This document shows positions 35,266 through 49,499 of a DNA stretch of 64,000 nt, piece by piece. The DNA lies in NCBI GenBank assembly GCA_013180625.2, contig SNVD02014651.1, positions 62,001-126,000 on the forward strand. The letters are read 5' to 3'. A model generated the notes under the pieces. The model was given only the letters and a program-made list of their open reading frames with translations, did not search any database and was not told where the DNA came from. The stretch's first letter is position 1, and each line of letters begins with the position of its first letter. The position numbers and the translations under genes were made by a program. The DNA is from Boswellia sacra. Lineage: Eukaryota > Streptophyta > Magnoliopsida > Sapindales > Burseraceae.

Positions 35266-36119
35266 AATCACCAAATTTGAATAACTACCAACAGAAGAAA
35301 CAAACAAACCAATAAGGAGAAAGGTAAGGCAAGAACAACAATTTATATCAAGATGTAAGAAGCAAGTAGAAAGATGGGACGGCAACATTTTTTTTTTTTT
35401 TTTTTTGGGTTGGCCTTCCTTCAAAATGGTAGGTTTTAGTTACAGTTCCCAAGTCTTTGGGAAGCGCATCAAATCCTCCCCCTTTCTTGTTGTATATGTT
35501 ATTATGTTGCTCCACGGCTCATGAAACAAAGCATATTAATATGTACTTTATACATTTAGTCAAAACTATATAATACCCTTTAAAGAATAGGTTTTGCCAC
35601 ACCACATTAGGTGCACCATAAGCTTCCCAAAATCTTTGAGAAAATCTCCCAAAAATTAGAAAAAAGAAATCCTAAAAAAATTAAGATTTATAAATGAAGG
35701 GTATAAATTTTTTTAAATCATTAAATTCATTAGAAAAATGTTATTTGTCATTTATGACATTAATGCTTCCAATTTTCAGGATGGTTAAAATAATAAATCT
35801 CAAAACATTCATAAAAACAGATTTTTTTTTTTTGGAAAAAACTGAGTTTAAGTTTCACTATGGCTTTGTCGATTAAATAGGCTATTTGTTTTAATGTCAA
35901 TAAATATGTTCAAGGTACTTTCTTACAGGATTGAAGCGAGCCACGAAAGAAAAATCATCCGAAAACAAATTTTGAAGATAAAAAATTAGAATAAGAATTG
36001 AAAAATATAATATTACCCTAAAGAAGTTGAAACACGACCAAACATATTAAAAAAACTGCAATAGTTTTACCAAAGCACATTGTATATTGCAAGAGACGTC
36101 CTATTCCATTGTTGCAACA

Positions 36120-36178
<59 letters not shown>

Positions 36179-36825
36179 TAATATATATAGAGTTGCCTAC
36201 TGTTTGGATTATTGCAAGAAAATAAAAAACAAAGGGTCCAAATATTGTCGTCACTTTTTTATATTATAATTTTATTTAAATTTTAAACAAATAGATCAAT
36301 TTTAATATGTGGACGGTTAGAAGACATTATTTTCGATCAATCCTAGAAAGAAAGAAATTCTGTTCATCTTTGCGTATCCCAAATGCGGGGAAATATCACT
36401 GGCACCCCCAGTAGATATTGATAGGAACGCTGGCCTCCCCGCTGTTTTGAAAGTAACCTTGTTGTCAAATGCATCCAGGGAGATTTGCCAGCCCTCTAAA
36501 TCTAAACACTTCTACGTCAATGTTGATGTGGTTTACAACATTATTGTTGGTATTAGGCCATTAATTGCATTGGAAGTTCTTGAAAGCGTGTGGAAAACGT
36601 CTTCAAATTTTATTGCCCTATTAATTATTTATCGATCTCTCACCACAAACATAGTGTAGATGCAACCGCAAGTTTAGGTTTATTGTCCCCGTTGCCTGCT
36701 TGGAGTCATAGTGGTGTTGTGGTCCTGCTTGGGCTTTGGTTCCTCTCCTCTCTTCTTCTTGCTGCCACATACACTTTTGTTTCTTTGTATAAACATGGCA
36801 AACCTATGCATCATATTTTTTTAGC
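35266..36825. other. Intergenic; (AT)n microsatellite at 36124-36174
   Basis: About 24 AT units lie at 36124-36174. Poly(T) occurs at 35390-35406. Short frames at 35694-35876 and 36447-36838 show no recognisable motif and are not called. Confidence 0.6.
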
Positions 36826-37010
36826 AGTTTGTTTATAAAATTGATGTAGCGTCACTCATTTAATGTTATATTACTTATCTATATTTGTTATATATCATTC
36901 ATTCAATGTTGCATTATTCAGTAACATTTATTATATTGATTTTCTTATATTCATCTTTCTTACACTTAATGCTACATAAATTTTGTATCCAGATTTTCTA
37001 AGTATAGATT
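36826..37010. repeat. Diverged MITE-like repeat, relative at 52640-52790
   Basis: CATTCATTCAATGTTGCATT followed by AACATTTATTATATTGATTT matches the order and spacing of ACTCATTCAATGCCACATTA and AACATTTATTACATTAATTT at 52663-52710. A GTATCCAGATTTTCTAAGT / GGATACAAACTTTGTAAGT block follows in both. Confidence 0.45.
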
Positions 37011-39655
37011 ATTAATTTTTTTATATATAAATTTAAAAATGTTGAATACAAGCATATAATTTTCATAGTTGAGATCAAATTTTAACATTTATATTTAATA
37101 AACGGAGTATGACTGGAAAACGACCCAACATAAAGTGACACTTTTAAAAGTGATCATGCATGAAAAGAAATTAGATAGCATAACCATATATGGAAATTGA
37201 GAAAATTTTTTATAAATTGCTCTCTAAAACTTGGCAACTTTTTTTAGCTCTTGAGTTATTGAGTAGTGATCTCTGATAAAAATAAAAAATAAAAAATAAA
37301 ACATTTGTTAGTGCCGGTATAATATTATGTCGCCTAAATTTTTTTGTGAACCATGATAGTTTTAGAAAGGCCCCAAATTTTTCATCTTTTTTTTTAAATT
37401 ACCTCTAATAAATATATAGAGCAAATAATTGTAAAAATATGTATTGATAATTCAAATTTAACATAACTCTATGTGTATAATATGTGTGTCTTCATTTTTA
37501 TATTAAAAGCTATACTTTCTTTTTAATAATTATTTTTATATGATTGCTTCGTCTCAAAACAGGAAAAGTAACATAAAATTAATAAAAAAAAAGATAAGGC
37601 ATATCATAGAATTAATATTTAAAATAAATATAAAAAGATAATTAAAGTAATCTATTGAAGAAAAAAATCTGGTGTGAAATTAAATTTTTTATATTATCTA
37701 TAAGTATACTTAATAAAATCCTTTTATATGTACACAAACACGCACACACACAAACACGCGTGCACACAAATATTTATATAATTTTGTAAAATAAATACAT
37801 ATAGGATAATATTTTAGTAAATAAAATAAAATAATATGATAAATCTGTTATATCTATGTGAATTTATTTTTGTTATTTATAAAAGAATTAGATTCCCTTT
37901 TAGTTTAGTCCATTTTAACGTATTTTGACTCTAACATAAAATGGCTTTAAAATGCTTCAAGGGGTGTATAAAACTACTTTTTTTAATTTACTAAAAAAGA
38001 ATAAAAAAAGGTTCCTATAATTATATTGAAATTTAATCTCATTACAAAAAGTCCACAGATTCTAACTAAGATGAAAAATGAGGTATATTATAGATTTAAT
38101 AGAATATTTATAAATTTATTAGATTTTGTGGTGATTTTCAGAAATTTTTAAAAAATTTAAGATTTATAAAATCTGTACATTTCACGCAATAGTGTAATAA
38201 AAACTTTCAACGAAAATGTATCACGAGGTCAAATGGAGAAAAGTATTAATGAAGACTGAAGATTCCTTTTGATTTGATTAATTTTTTTTAATTTTAAATT
38301 GATAAATAATAGAGGAAAGTAGATCAAGATTCAAGGCCAGACTGCGCGTGTAACACACTGCAATACTAGGTTATTGACTACTGTGCAGAGCCACCAACCC
38401 CCCAGTCGCCCCAGCCAGCAACCCTTACCCCACACAGATTTTCGCGCATTCACTACGCGCGTGTTAAGAGCGTGTCACACACTTTCTATACGACCTCGAT
38501 AAATTGATGGCAGATTATATTATTATATACAAAAAGGTTTAAATGTATTTGATTTTTTTTTGGCGGGAGCTTTTATTTGGCTTTATAGAATAATTAAATT
38601 TTTTAATAACGATTCAATTTTCTAAATGTATTTTTCATATTCTAAATATCTTAAAATAAAATATGATAACTGTAACTTTTTTTTTCAAATCACAAATAAT
38701 TTGAAGAACTTCGCAATAGTAAAGCTAGAATATTGCATTAAAAAGAGAGAAATATTAAATTTTCACCTCTTCCAAAAGTTAGTTATCTTAAACTAAACTT
38801 TTAGGTGGAGTGATTTTTTAATATGATATTAGAGGTAAAATAATCTAATAGTATAACGTTCAAATCCATCTATACAGCTCTTATAATACACACAAGAGAA
38901 AGGGAGAGAGAGTATGTGTATGTGTCTTAGATCACCTATAAAAATAATAATCTTTATGGTGTCATTTATAGAAACTAAAAAAATGATATTATTTATACCT
39001 ATAAAAATAAGAAGAGTGACACTATAGATGTGAGGATATATTGAACTAAAAATAACTTGCATATTATATTTAAAATTATTAAGCTAAAAATTGTTTAGAT
39101 ATTGAAATTGGACTTTTTAATCACTCATGAATTAAAGTTATATAACATCAAACTTATGACATTAGATATGAAATTATAGTGGAATGAGTTAAAGAGTAAA
39201 AATGTTGGAGTCCTTTATAAATTTAATAATAACAACTAATATTAATCCTATTTTGGTACAATATTTTCATCTAGAATTTGATATATCATTTTATGAGTCT
39301 TGTGTTATAGATAATTGATTAGTATAACTTTTTTTAATATCATTCTAATTTTGACGTAAAAGCTCCTAAAAGTCTTGATAAGCTCCTAAAAGTCTTGATA
39401 TCAATACTTGTAGGGTGAAATAGTGCTTTGCACAAAAAAAAACACTTTTAAATTTAATAGTATTAGTTTTCAAATATATACTCGCTGTAAAAAGTTTATT
39501 ATATTAATAATTCAAGGGTAATTTTAATGTATTTCCTTAACAATATAAAATAATATTTATAATATTTTTTGAAGATTATATAATTTTATTATTTAAATGT
39601 TTTTTAAATAATAATTTTTTTTAAAATTTAATTGTCGAATATAATATAAAATATA
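37011..39655. other. Intergenic, no gene seen
   Basis: AT-rich. A perfect 20-base tandem duplication (AGCTCCTAAAAGTCTTGATA) lies at 39361-39400 and a short CA-rich run at 37735-37765. A CC-rich patch at 38390-38440 has no coding frame. Confidence 0.6.
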
Positions 39656-39955
39656 AATTAGAACTTTAATAATAATAAAAAAAGAAAGGAGAGTGAGTCA
39701 ACAAACGAGTACATAGTGTGTGGGAATTGTGTTGGTAGAAACGGAAACCCCTTTTTCCATTGCTCTTGGGCGTATTTCTCAACAACCAAAACGCCCACCA
39801 ATGCGCCACGCCACCATAAAACATACAACACAATATAACACGAAACAACCACGAAGTCAGAGTCAGTAGGAGTAGTCAGACAAGGGAACATTTACTTACA
39901 AGGACTCGCCACCAAGTCACCAGTCACCACCATCATCGCCTCCGCCACCATTACA

Positions 39956-42900
39956 ATGTCAATCGCCACCTGCTTCTTCGCTCCCTCTCTCTCCCTCCCC
40001 ACTAACAACCCCACCCCAAAACTCAACCTCCAATGCCCATTTCCCTTCCCCCTTTTCCGCCTCACCGCCACCACCACCACCACCTCCACCTCCTCTCTCT
40101 CCTACCACAGACCCACCTCTCCTTTCCTAGTCTTCTCCTCTGGAGGAGGCGGCGATAACGATAACTTTAACAATAACAATAATAATAACAATAATGGTGG
40201 CGGCGGAGGCGGCCACGGTGAGAGTGATAATGCGGAGGACAAGAACAGGAAGGAGGCGATGTTGGTGTTGGCGGAAGCGGAGAGATCTATTGAGAGTCTG
40301 CCGAAGGACTTGGCGGCTGCGATCCAGGACGGGAGGATTCCTGGGGCGGTTTTGACGAGGTATTTTGAGGTGGAGAAGTCAGGGTTGTTCAAATGGTTGA
40401 TGAAGTTTGGTGGGTTCAAAGAGAGGTTATTGGCTGACGATCTCTTCTTGGCTAAAGTTGCCATGGAGTGTGGCGTTGGGATCTTCACCAAGGTCTCTTT
40501 CTCTTCCTCTCTTTGAATGGTGTGAATAAAATGCCGCTATATTAAGTTTTGAATTTCTGCGGGTAATTATTGATCAAGCAGTAGAATTTGCTTTTTATTG
40601 CTAAAGATGTTATAAAAATGAAAAACTTCTCCTTTCGTGTTTTTATATACTTGTGGTATTTTATGAATGAAGATAGAACGTGCTAAGGGAAAGATCTAAT
40701 AGTTTCAGAAATAGAGGTACCTGTTGATGACATATCTCAGAGGTTGAGAGTTGTTTTACATCATGAAGTTTTGGAAGTCTAGTTAGAGCTCAAAATTACT
40801 GATGAATTTGGCTGTTAACTCCTGGGATTAAGGCAATAGTTCATTGGTAGTTGAATTATTGAAGCCGGGAGTGGTTTGGAAATGAACTTTGACCATTGGA
40901 TGGTGAGTGATTAAATGGAATATTTTTATCTTATCCTTTTCTTTTTTTTTTTTTAATGACCGCCTAAGGCTGATCATGTTTGTGTTCAAGGATGGTCGGT
41001 CAATCAATAAAGAATTTTTGACATTGATGAGGTATCATATTGAAATATTGACCTAAACCAATTTGGGGTGAACTACATATACAGAGCAGTGTTTATTTGC
41101 TTTGCTTTTTTGTAAATATGTGACTGCTTAGTTCTATGTTTTGCCTAGTCTCAATGTGTGTTCTCTGTCTTGCACTTCTCTCTTCAATACTTCGTAGTTT
41201 ATTCTGGTCTACAATCCTATCTCAACAAATACTATTTTATCCCTCATATTTTCAGACTGCAGCAGAGTATGACCGGCGCAGAGAAAACTTTTTCAAGGAG
41301 CTGGAAATTGTTTTTGCAGATGTGGTATGTTTCTTTAATTCATGATCAATTCTTATAATTTTGCTTTATTGTGCCATGAGGTTGATTTTTATTTGCAGAG
41401 AGCATGATTTGATTTATGTTTTCTTCTTAAAAAGTAAGAAATGCACCTAGGCAAATTGAGTTGCTCTCCTAATGGATGCTCAATATTGGTTTTAGCGAAT
41501 GCATTTTATCTGATCTGTTGCGTTTTGAAGTCTGGGTCCACTAATTTATTTTCTGTAGATCCTGATGAAGGAAATTTAGTTTATAATTTGTATACAGATG
41601 AGTTTACCTAAATACTTGAAAAATTGAGGTCTTAAGTTGGAGAAATAGTGCATATTTATTGCTTATCTTTGCTCAATCAATTATCTATAAACTTTGAGAG
41701 CTGTTATAGTTAGCTTTTGATCACCAATGCAAATATTATTAGGTCCTTAAACTGTGCACATAATCATCTCACTGCAGTTCTTTATCATAATTCTTAGATA
41801 CTGTGTAATACATATGATTCATGATTTAGGGATAGATATCATGATAAATTGCTGCCTTTTAGAGATAAAATGATGCCCAATATCTTGGCTGATATGACTC
41901 TTATGCTGTTAAAATTATCACATCTTGGCATTAAGATTTAATTGGATAACATTTTCTCATTCATTATTTGCAAAGTCTCTTAATGCCTCTTCTATAATTT
42001 TGGACAGAGGATTGTCATTTACTTTATCTTTTTGGATTTGTTAGATTTGTTTTATTGGGCATGATTTGGGAGAGATCGATAACTTGTTTCAAATTTTACA
42101 GATAATTGATGGTTAAATTCAGACTGAAGGTTAGCTGTAAGTTAGCTAGGGAGAAGTACCTTAGAATCTGTGGTTTAAGGCAAATAAGACTAAGAATGAA
42201 TTGGCTGTGGGAGCGCTAAAAGCTTGAAGTTGAAATGACAGAATGGATAAGTTGATAGCCAAGATATACCATTAGATTGACCATTTCTTTCTCCCTATAT
42301 GTGATTATACACAAGGATTGTATATTGGGGAGGGCCTTGTCTCATTCCTCCTCTTTTTTCTACCATCCAGGTCCCATCTGTAGTAAGCTATGTGATTATA
42401 TCCCTGCTTAAAAAACTTGGACATAGTTTTACTTATACTAGTTATCAGTTGTGTTTGAGCTTATATGCCAAATAGCTATATCATATTTCTACTGATTGAT
42501 TTCTCTGGTTCAAGGTTGTAATATATAGGATCAATAAATTTGTCCATTCATGCATAGTTTATGCTCTAAATTGATGAGTTAAATGTGTTTTTGGGAGATA
42601 AATTGAAAAGATTTTTGTTAGAGTGTGGTACATTGAATATCTGTCTAACAACATTTTTGCTGGGGAGCGGCTTTGATTTCTAGTTGAAACAGTTATTCTC
42701 TTTTGGAAATTGCAGCAGTACAATGACTACAACTCTGATGTCTTCTTTGAAAATCTATTTTTGAAATCAATAATATGTGGGATTTTTGTTCCTTATGCTT
42801 TTAGTATGTGTAATCTATCATTTAAGTTTTCAATTCATTTTTCTCTTAGGTCATGGCCATAATTGCAGATTTCATGCTTGTTTATCTTCCTGCCCCTACC

Positions 42901-45072
42901 GTCTCTCTCCGACCACGTGTTGCAGGCAATATTGGACCTATTGCCAAGTTCTTCTACAACTGTCCGGACAATGCATTTCAGGTTTCATACCATTAAAAAA
43001 CTGAATGGTTTGTTTCTGGAAATACAAACTACAGATATTTATCTACTTCTTGAATTTAATCTGCAGGTTGCCCTTGCTGGAACTTCATATTCGTTTTTGC
43101 AGAGATTAGGTGCCATAGTGGTAAGAAAACCCTCTTGTATCTTGCATTGTTTTATTAAGATTTCAAATTCTTGTGCAGAGTTAATCCAATTTAATATAAT
43201 TTATATGTGTTATGCAGCGTAATGGGGCAAAGCTTTTTGCGGTTGGCACTACTTCATCACTGGTAAATTAGGTTCCTTGATTTAGACATGGGCTTGTATG
43301 TCTTTCCATTGTTTCATCTTTCTCGTTGTGACTTCAATAATATTTTCGTTATCAATGAGGAATTATAGAGGATACTGACATGTTATAAAACAACAATATC
43401 ATTAATCAAGATTTGGCCCATCTGTAATCAAGGTCTTTGGTTGTAGTTACAGTTATCAATAGATTATCAAGTTATGAATCTTATGATCCAGGGCTTGTAT
43501 TCTTTTCTTTCTCTCAATTCCCACCCGCACCCGAGTATATGCATATTTGTAGGACAATCCTATTGGAATAGATGTCCACAAAAGAAATTGAACAATTGGA
43601 TTGGTTTGGGCAATCCAAAACTCTATTGAAGATCTGACTTCCTTTACTCTGTTTAGGTTCTGCAATCTAAGTTCACTCCTATCCCAAAATCTTCAAAATG
43701 ATTGGATTTGTCAGATTTAGCTCCAACTTATAGTCCTAATTGATGATGTTAATTTCTCATTGCTTAAACTACTAGGTGGTGTAAAAATTAGATGCATTTG
43801 CTTTTAATTTAAACTTCATGTGGATATAAGGCAAGTAACTTCGACATTAGCCAAAAAAATTTTCTTTTGTTAACATGTTTTTAATTTACATGTTCTCATC
43901 ACTAGTTACCTTAAGTCCCATCTAGTCCATTCTTGTAACAGAAGTCTTTGCACAAAAGGGTTTCAGAGTCTCTGACAACCGCCTTTTCCCTAAATCCAAA
44001 TATTATTTAAGCCGTTAAGTTCGCTCATTGAGGAGGTTGAGGCTTATACAAATTGATAGAGAGCCTAATAATTGACAATATTCTTTGCCTTTTCTGGTGT
44101 TTTCCTATAGCAAATGTCTAGCTAATTCTGTGGCTTTGTGATAAGTTGAAATCTTCTGATGTGCTGTAGTAGTTGTCTTTGTGATTATTTGTTTGCCTTT
44201 GTGGCTTCAATGGTTTACTTATAAATTATTCATGTTTTTTGTTCCTTGAAGAGTTGAAAATACTGAAATTCTTGAGGGTTTATGACCCTGTTGTGCCTTG
44301 ATTTTAGCAGTTCTTACGTATTTTCAAAATATTGTTTCCATTATGTGATTAATTCATTCAATTGAAAACTTGAAATTGAATAAGCTTGCATTTAATACAG
44401 TTTTGTTTGTTTTAGGTTGGTACAGCTGTGACTAATACCTTTATCAATGCACGGAAGGCTGTGGATAAGTGTAGTGCAGGTGAAATTGAAAATGTGCCTA
44501 TATTTTCCACTAGTGCTGCCTATGGTGTCTACATGGCAGTTTCTAGCAACCTCAGGTATTTAAGTTCAGATGAATATCACTTTATTGAGATCCTAGTCTT
44601 GCTATTATTCATGGAACTGCCTTTCCTATTCTTTACCTCTATGATGCCCAATTGCTATATTTAGTATGATACAAAGTCTAGAGGCCTTTCTTGCAAGTTC
44701 TTTTTTTTTTTTGTATTTGGCTTCAGAACCTTGAAAAAGAATTTCATATTGTTTGTGCTTGCAGAAGTTTCTAGATAATTAAGTATAGATCTAGCCATTT
44801 GGGTAGTCTGGCCTTAATTTTATGCTATAAAAACTTTTCTCCAAGAGAATGTTCCTAAGTATATTTAGCGCTCTTCAAAAACATTCTGCCATCATAAAAG
44901 TTTCTACAGTTCCAGAACGTAATGGGGAATGTAGCATGCAATTATATCTGGTTGCAATTCCATAAACATATAAACAGGCATAATATTTCTTGAGGACATT
45001 ATAGTGTCTATATGGTTGGGATAAAAGCTATAGGTATGGAGGGGATTTGACTTTCCACTCTTCAGAAGTATT

Positions 45073-45131
<59 letters not shown>

Positions 45132-46471
45132 CCCGAAGGATTACGCTTATTGTTTAGTAGAGCTTGACCTATTTATTGAGGTTAAAGGTTCTAATCCTCT
45201 TGGGGCCACCTACTTGGGACACGTGTATGTCTCACATGTTTCTTGGCTACCAACCTTGTTTGTTATGAATGTAGCCTTCAGTTTAAAAACTCAACAAGCA
45301 AAGAAATGGCAAGGGATTTATGGGGTATCAAAAAAGAAAAATCATCTCTTTTTTATTGACAAAAAGCTTCAAAACATATTATATTGATGAATAAAGGAAA
45401 TAAAAAGTGGATCAAATGTCCATAAAGATGCAACCTTAACAGAGGGCTATAAAGCTATACAACACCTTTTCAGCTAACCAGGAAATGTACAAAAACAGTG
45501 CTGTATCCCTGATTATTAACGAATTTTTATTTTTCATTTTTGTTGTGGAATGGTTACTTTTACATGCTTGGATGAAGTTTGTATAGGTAGTGGTGGTTTA
45601 GGGAAGGGTTTGCTATTGTCTTTGTATAGTTGGTTGCCCTTCCCTAGGTTCTATTTTTTTGACATTTTTAGTGGTTAGCTAGTCCACTTTGTTACTCTCT
45701 ACTTTACATTAATATGGTGCTTCCAGTTTCTTATGATTATTATTATTATTATTTTTTTAAAAAGATTAGTTTTACATGCTCATCTAATCTCTTGTCGAAG
45801 TATAGGAATTTGATTACCTAAGATCGACTTATAAAATTTCTTGTATGCGAAATTCACTGGATATTAACCATTGATCTGCATTTCTTGAATATGTTATTAT
45901 TTTAGAACCTATCGATAATCATGGTGACTGTTGGTACATTATTTGAACTTCCTTAGCTGCAAATCTAATTATTAGAGGGAGAAGTTTCTGTAAATTCCCC
46001 AAAGATCCTACTACATGTTAAATTTATTGGAACACCATTGATTCTTATAAAATGTGCAAAAGTTTCCATATTGATGTTGCTTTTCTTTGAATTCTTTTTC
46101 TTTTGATGCATTCTTATTGAAGGCCTGCTTGGTATTGGAACATTTTACTCAGTTTATAGTTGTATTTAACAGATACCAAGTGCTGGCTGGTGTTATTGAA
46201 CAGCGGCTTTTGGAGCCCATGCTGCACCAGCACAAGATCATACTCAGTGCACTTTGCTTCGCTGTCCGAACAGGCAACACATACCTGGGTTCTTTGTTGT
46301 AAGATTCTGTTTCCATCCTCCCAAAATTTCTGTACTGAGGATATCTCGCTCTGTCAGTATTTACAACTGTCAATTTGCTTTGACAGGTGGGTGGACTATG
46401 CTCGCTTGATCGGAATTCAAAAGGCTCATGAGGAGGAAAAGGTGTTGTCTGGCGTCAGCGATGAGTTATGA
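39956..46471 (+). CDS. RETICULATA-RELATED protein (DUF3411), chloroplast; RER4-like
   Basis: Eight exons joined by GT-AG introns in consistent phase: 39956-40492, 41256-41324, 42850-42981, 43067-43120, 43218-43262, 44416-44555, 46173-46298 and 46387-46471. They encode 395 residues. The first 60 are Ser/Thr/Pro-rich, as in a transit peptide. Residues 62-90 are a Gly/Asn low-complexity run. The DUF3411 region follows, with ESLPKDLAAAIQDGRIPG (113-130), KERLLADDLFLAKVAMECGV, a hydrophobic VVMAIIADFMLVYLPAPTV at the exon 2/3 join, and SSNLRYQVLAGVIEQR at the exon 6/7 join. Plant members are plastid envelope proteins linked to leaf reticulation and mesophyll development; their biochemical role is unknown. 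Length and sequence suit the RER4 subgroup better than RETICULATA itself. Introns 2 and 6 are about 1.5 kb each. Confidence 0.93.
45076..45128. repeat. (CT)n microsatellite in RER intron 6
   Basis: About 26 CT units in an intron; no effect on coding is expected. Confidence 0.9.
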
Positions 46472-47400
46472 GTCTGAAGTTATTGTTGGATACAGAAAAA
46501 TTAGGTATTAGAGAATGATTGAATTTATGGGAATTCTAGGCTGTGTGTTCAGGTTTCTTTAATATTCATTGTTGGTTAGACATCGAATTTGGAATTTGTT
46601 GTGGTAGTGGTAGAGCTACATATTGTATTTTTTTTTCTGCTAATTAGCCGACATTTTCTTGATTTGATTTATCTCAATATAATTTCATAGTTTCTGGCCT
46701 TTCTGCAATTTGGTTTTGCATGTCCATATTCAGACATTGTCTGTCCTTTTTGAATCTCAAACACATGAATCATCTGTTGATATGGTAAAAGTAATGATAA
46801 AGGGTAAATATGAAGTTGGTTTGATGTTTTGCTGTTTCTACTTGTTTCCAATTCATGCTACATAGCTCCAACGGTTCAGCTGAATTACGAAAGCCCTTGG
46901 TTTCCTTGACTAGTTAATGGTTCAAAATTTTCTGGAGCTACATGAGATATAAATGTGAGCGCACACACAGAGACACATTATATCGAAAAGGTTTCTGGCC
47001 ATCAAAGTTGCAGGATCTGGAAATGGCCTTCAGATTAGAGCTTTTTGAATGAGTAAACTACGATAGGTTCTGGGTATAGAAAAGTGTAATTTCAATATCG
47101 TTGTTGCTTAGCAGAACTCACCCTCAACAGGTTAAATTACTATGGTTGAGGCATGCAGCTCTATAAGATTTAGAGATTGCCCGCTAGTGCAGAGTTAAAT
47201 CAAGAACCTGAAGATTGCTATTAATCCTAAAAGTTATTTATTAAAGTTTTTGGTTTGTACGGTGATTTCTTGCTTAAGGCAGCATGGAAAATGACCAAGA
47301 ACCTTGGTAGATTAAGCGCCCTTGGTAGATTAAGCGTTGAAGGTGGGATGTAAATATTTCTATTCATGCAACCATTGAACATCAAAATTTCGAATCATAT
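46472..47400. other. Shared 3' flanks of two convergent genes
   Basis: The RER gene (+) and the glycosyltransferase gene (-) converge here, with 929 bases between their stop codons. A 20-base near-tandem repeat (CCTTGGTAGATTAAGCG twice) lies at about 47301-47338. No separate gene was seen. Confidence 0.6.
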
Positions 47401-48256
47401 TCAGGAAATAATCTCGTCATTTCTGCATTTTCGCAACCTGATGTAAGTAACATTCATCTCAGTCATGTCCTCTACATCGCAGCATTCAATTTTTCCCACC
47501 TGACAGGTACGTACAAAGTTCATTCTCAGTCTCATGACATATTTTCTCAAACATGATATGCACAGAATGCTGACAACAAAAACAGTATGGTAAGAGTACT
47601 GACCTCCTTGCGAGCTGTTGCTGGAGAAAAAACATGAATTTTGTAGACTGAATCTGCAGAATGATTGCCACTTATCAAGCAAGGTGACAGATTTTGCGGC
47701 GATGCCCTGATATAGGTTGTTACAACTTGGTTCTCTGTTGAATTCTCTATAGAATCAAAGAAAAAAACATGGGGTGCTTCACATGGATTCTTGGTGAGAC
47801 CCCGAGTGTCAAACATGTAAAGGTGTGGCTTTTCGTTCTTTCGCCATGGCCAAAATGTCTCAATAGGTTTTACTAGAACGTTTCTGGGGAATATATTTTC
47901 ATATATATGCGTTGAGTAGCCCCATGAGATGGAGAAAGACCAGGTCTTTTGCCTGTAGTAGCAAATAATTTGTTGTAAGAGACGTGACGGGTCAAATTTT
48001 GCTGCCTTCATTAGGTGCTTTATGGATTCAGAACGATTCATCGAGGGGAAGATGGGGTCTATGACATCCATGTGGTGGAGGGAGATGAGAGGAGTCTGGG
48101 GATGAGCTGATAGAAGCCCAGATATGTCATTGTGTAGATCAATCTGCAATTTCCACATTAGCAAATGTGCTAAGCATTGAGCAAAGTAGTAAAAGTTCTC
48201 CAAAGAAACTTGTCACTTTCCCAAAGTAGAAGACACAAATTTTAGGAAAATACTCA

Positions 48257-48301
<45 letters not shown>

Positions 48302-49484
48302 TCCATTTATGAATTATATTATTAAGAATCCATGTTGTTCAAGTTCGATAATATTATTTGGACAATAACAAGCATTAGATCTTTCTATAACGGTGTTAAT
48401 TTATTGACCATTGGAAAGATCTAGTGGTGATTGTTGGCCTACAACGCGTTATAATATTACTAAAATCATTACGATTGGAGATTTTTAAACCGAAAAAATA
48501 TGAACAAATAATTTTATTGAATTGAAGTAGAGATCATCTATAAATCTAAAATTACCCTGTTTTGTTTTGGAAGCAAAGGAACATATGCATGCTTTTGGTC
48601 TTGCGAGGTGTAAAAAGTAGTACTTCCAAGATATGCTTTTCAAAAGTACGTACTAAATGCATCGTTTAAGTTATAGTTACCTGGTGGAAACCCTTCTCAG
48701 GAGTTAAAGCAACTCCCAAATCTGTCAAGCACGAGTATAATATGAGGTCACTGGCATACAAGTTCTGGTATTTCTCTATGCACACATCCAATCTTGCTAT
48801 CAATGCCTTGGCAAGCGGATAACTCAAAGCATACCCAGCTCCGCCAAATGCCATGCCAAAAGAAGCATAAACGTTCGATGTGACACACTCGGAAGTTGTC
48901 CCAATGTAAAGATATTGTGTGTGGTCATACTTTGCTAGAACATCAACCAAGTTATCAACAAATATCACTGTGTCATCATCGGCCATAACAAACCATCTAA
49001 CATCTTTATCTGCCTCTCTAAATGTCTCCAAAATCGATCGAAACAATCGAATTTGAAACGATTTCCGAATTTTTCTATATGCTTTTAATCTATTGATGTC
49101 TTCGCTGACCCTGACGGGAGGGGAAGATGATGGCCATGGTAAAAATTCTCTAGTAGGAGGTCTGTCTAGAAAGAGGTATCCCCTAGTTACATTTGGCCGC
49201 CACCATGCTTCGATGTATGATTTTCTGAATTTCCATCCATATACTGTACCACTGATGCCAAAGACGATGTGGGTAATGTTTGTACGAGATTGAGAAATGT
49301 TGGAAGTTGAATTGGTAGCATTATGTGAAGTTGGCAATGTGAATTTAGAGTGTGACAAGTGATTGAGAGGATGCTTGTAAACATTGTTAAACATGAAGGT
49401 GTAGAATAAGATGAGAACTAGTCCTGAGAAAGCTACGGACTTGGACAAAGTTCCAAGGGAAAATTGTTGCAAATTTTGTTGCAT
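47401..49484 (-). CDS. DUF604 family glycosyltransferase (GT31-like, fringe-related), Golgi type II membrane protein
   Basis: Three exons on the minus strand: 48681-49484, 47604-48143 and 47499-47401, phase 0 at both joins, 480 residues. A short cytosolic N terminus precedes a membrane anchor (about 16-33, VAFSGLVLILFYTF), then a Ser/Thr/Asn-rich stem. The catalytic domain shows HIVFGISGT (72-80), WWRPNVTRGY (94-103), FVMADDDTVIF (165-175, with the DDD metal-binding triad at 169-171) and GGAGYALSYPLA (214-225). Exon 2 opens IDLHNDISGLLSAHPQTPLI. The C terminus has the conserved CCDVEDM and a KCRNDE end. The family transfers sugars in the secretory pathway; donor and acceptor are not known for this group. 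A broken paralogue lies upstream at 53990-55441. Confidence 0.92.
48261..48299. repeat. (AT)n microsatellite in intron 1 of the glycosyltransferase
   Basis: About 19 AT units between exon 2 and exon 1. Confidence 0.9.
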
Positions 49485-49499
49485 AGTTTGCTGATTTTG

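Noticed and set aside
40102..40491. 129-codon minus-strand frame
   Set aside because: Antisense shadow of RER exon 1, from its Gly/Asn low-complexity coding.
42863..43222. 119-codon frame in the RER gene
   Set aside because: It overlaps true exons 3 and 4 in the wrong frame and reads through introns.
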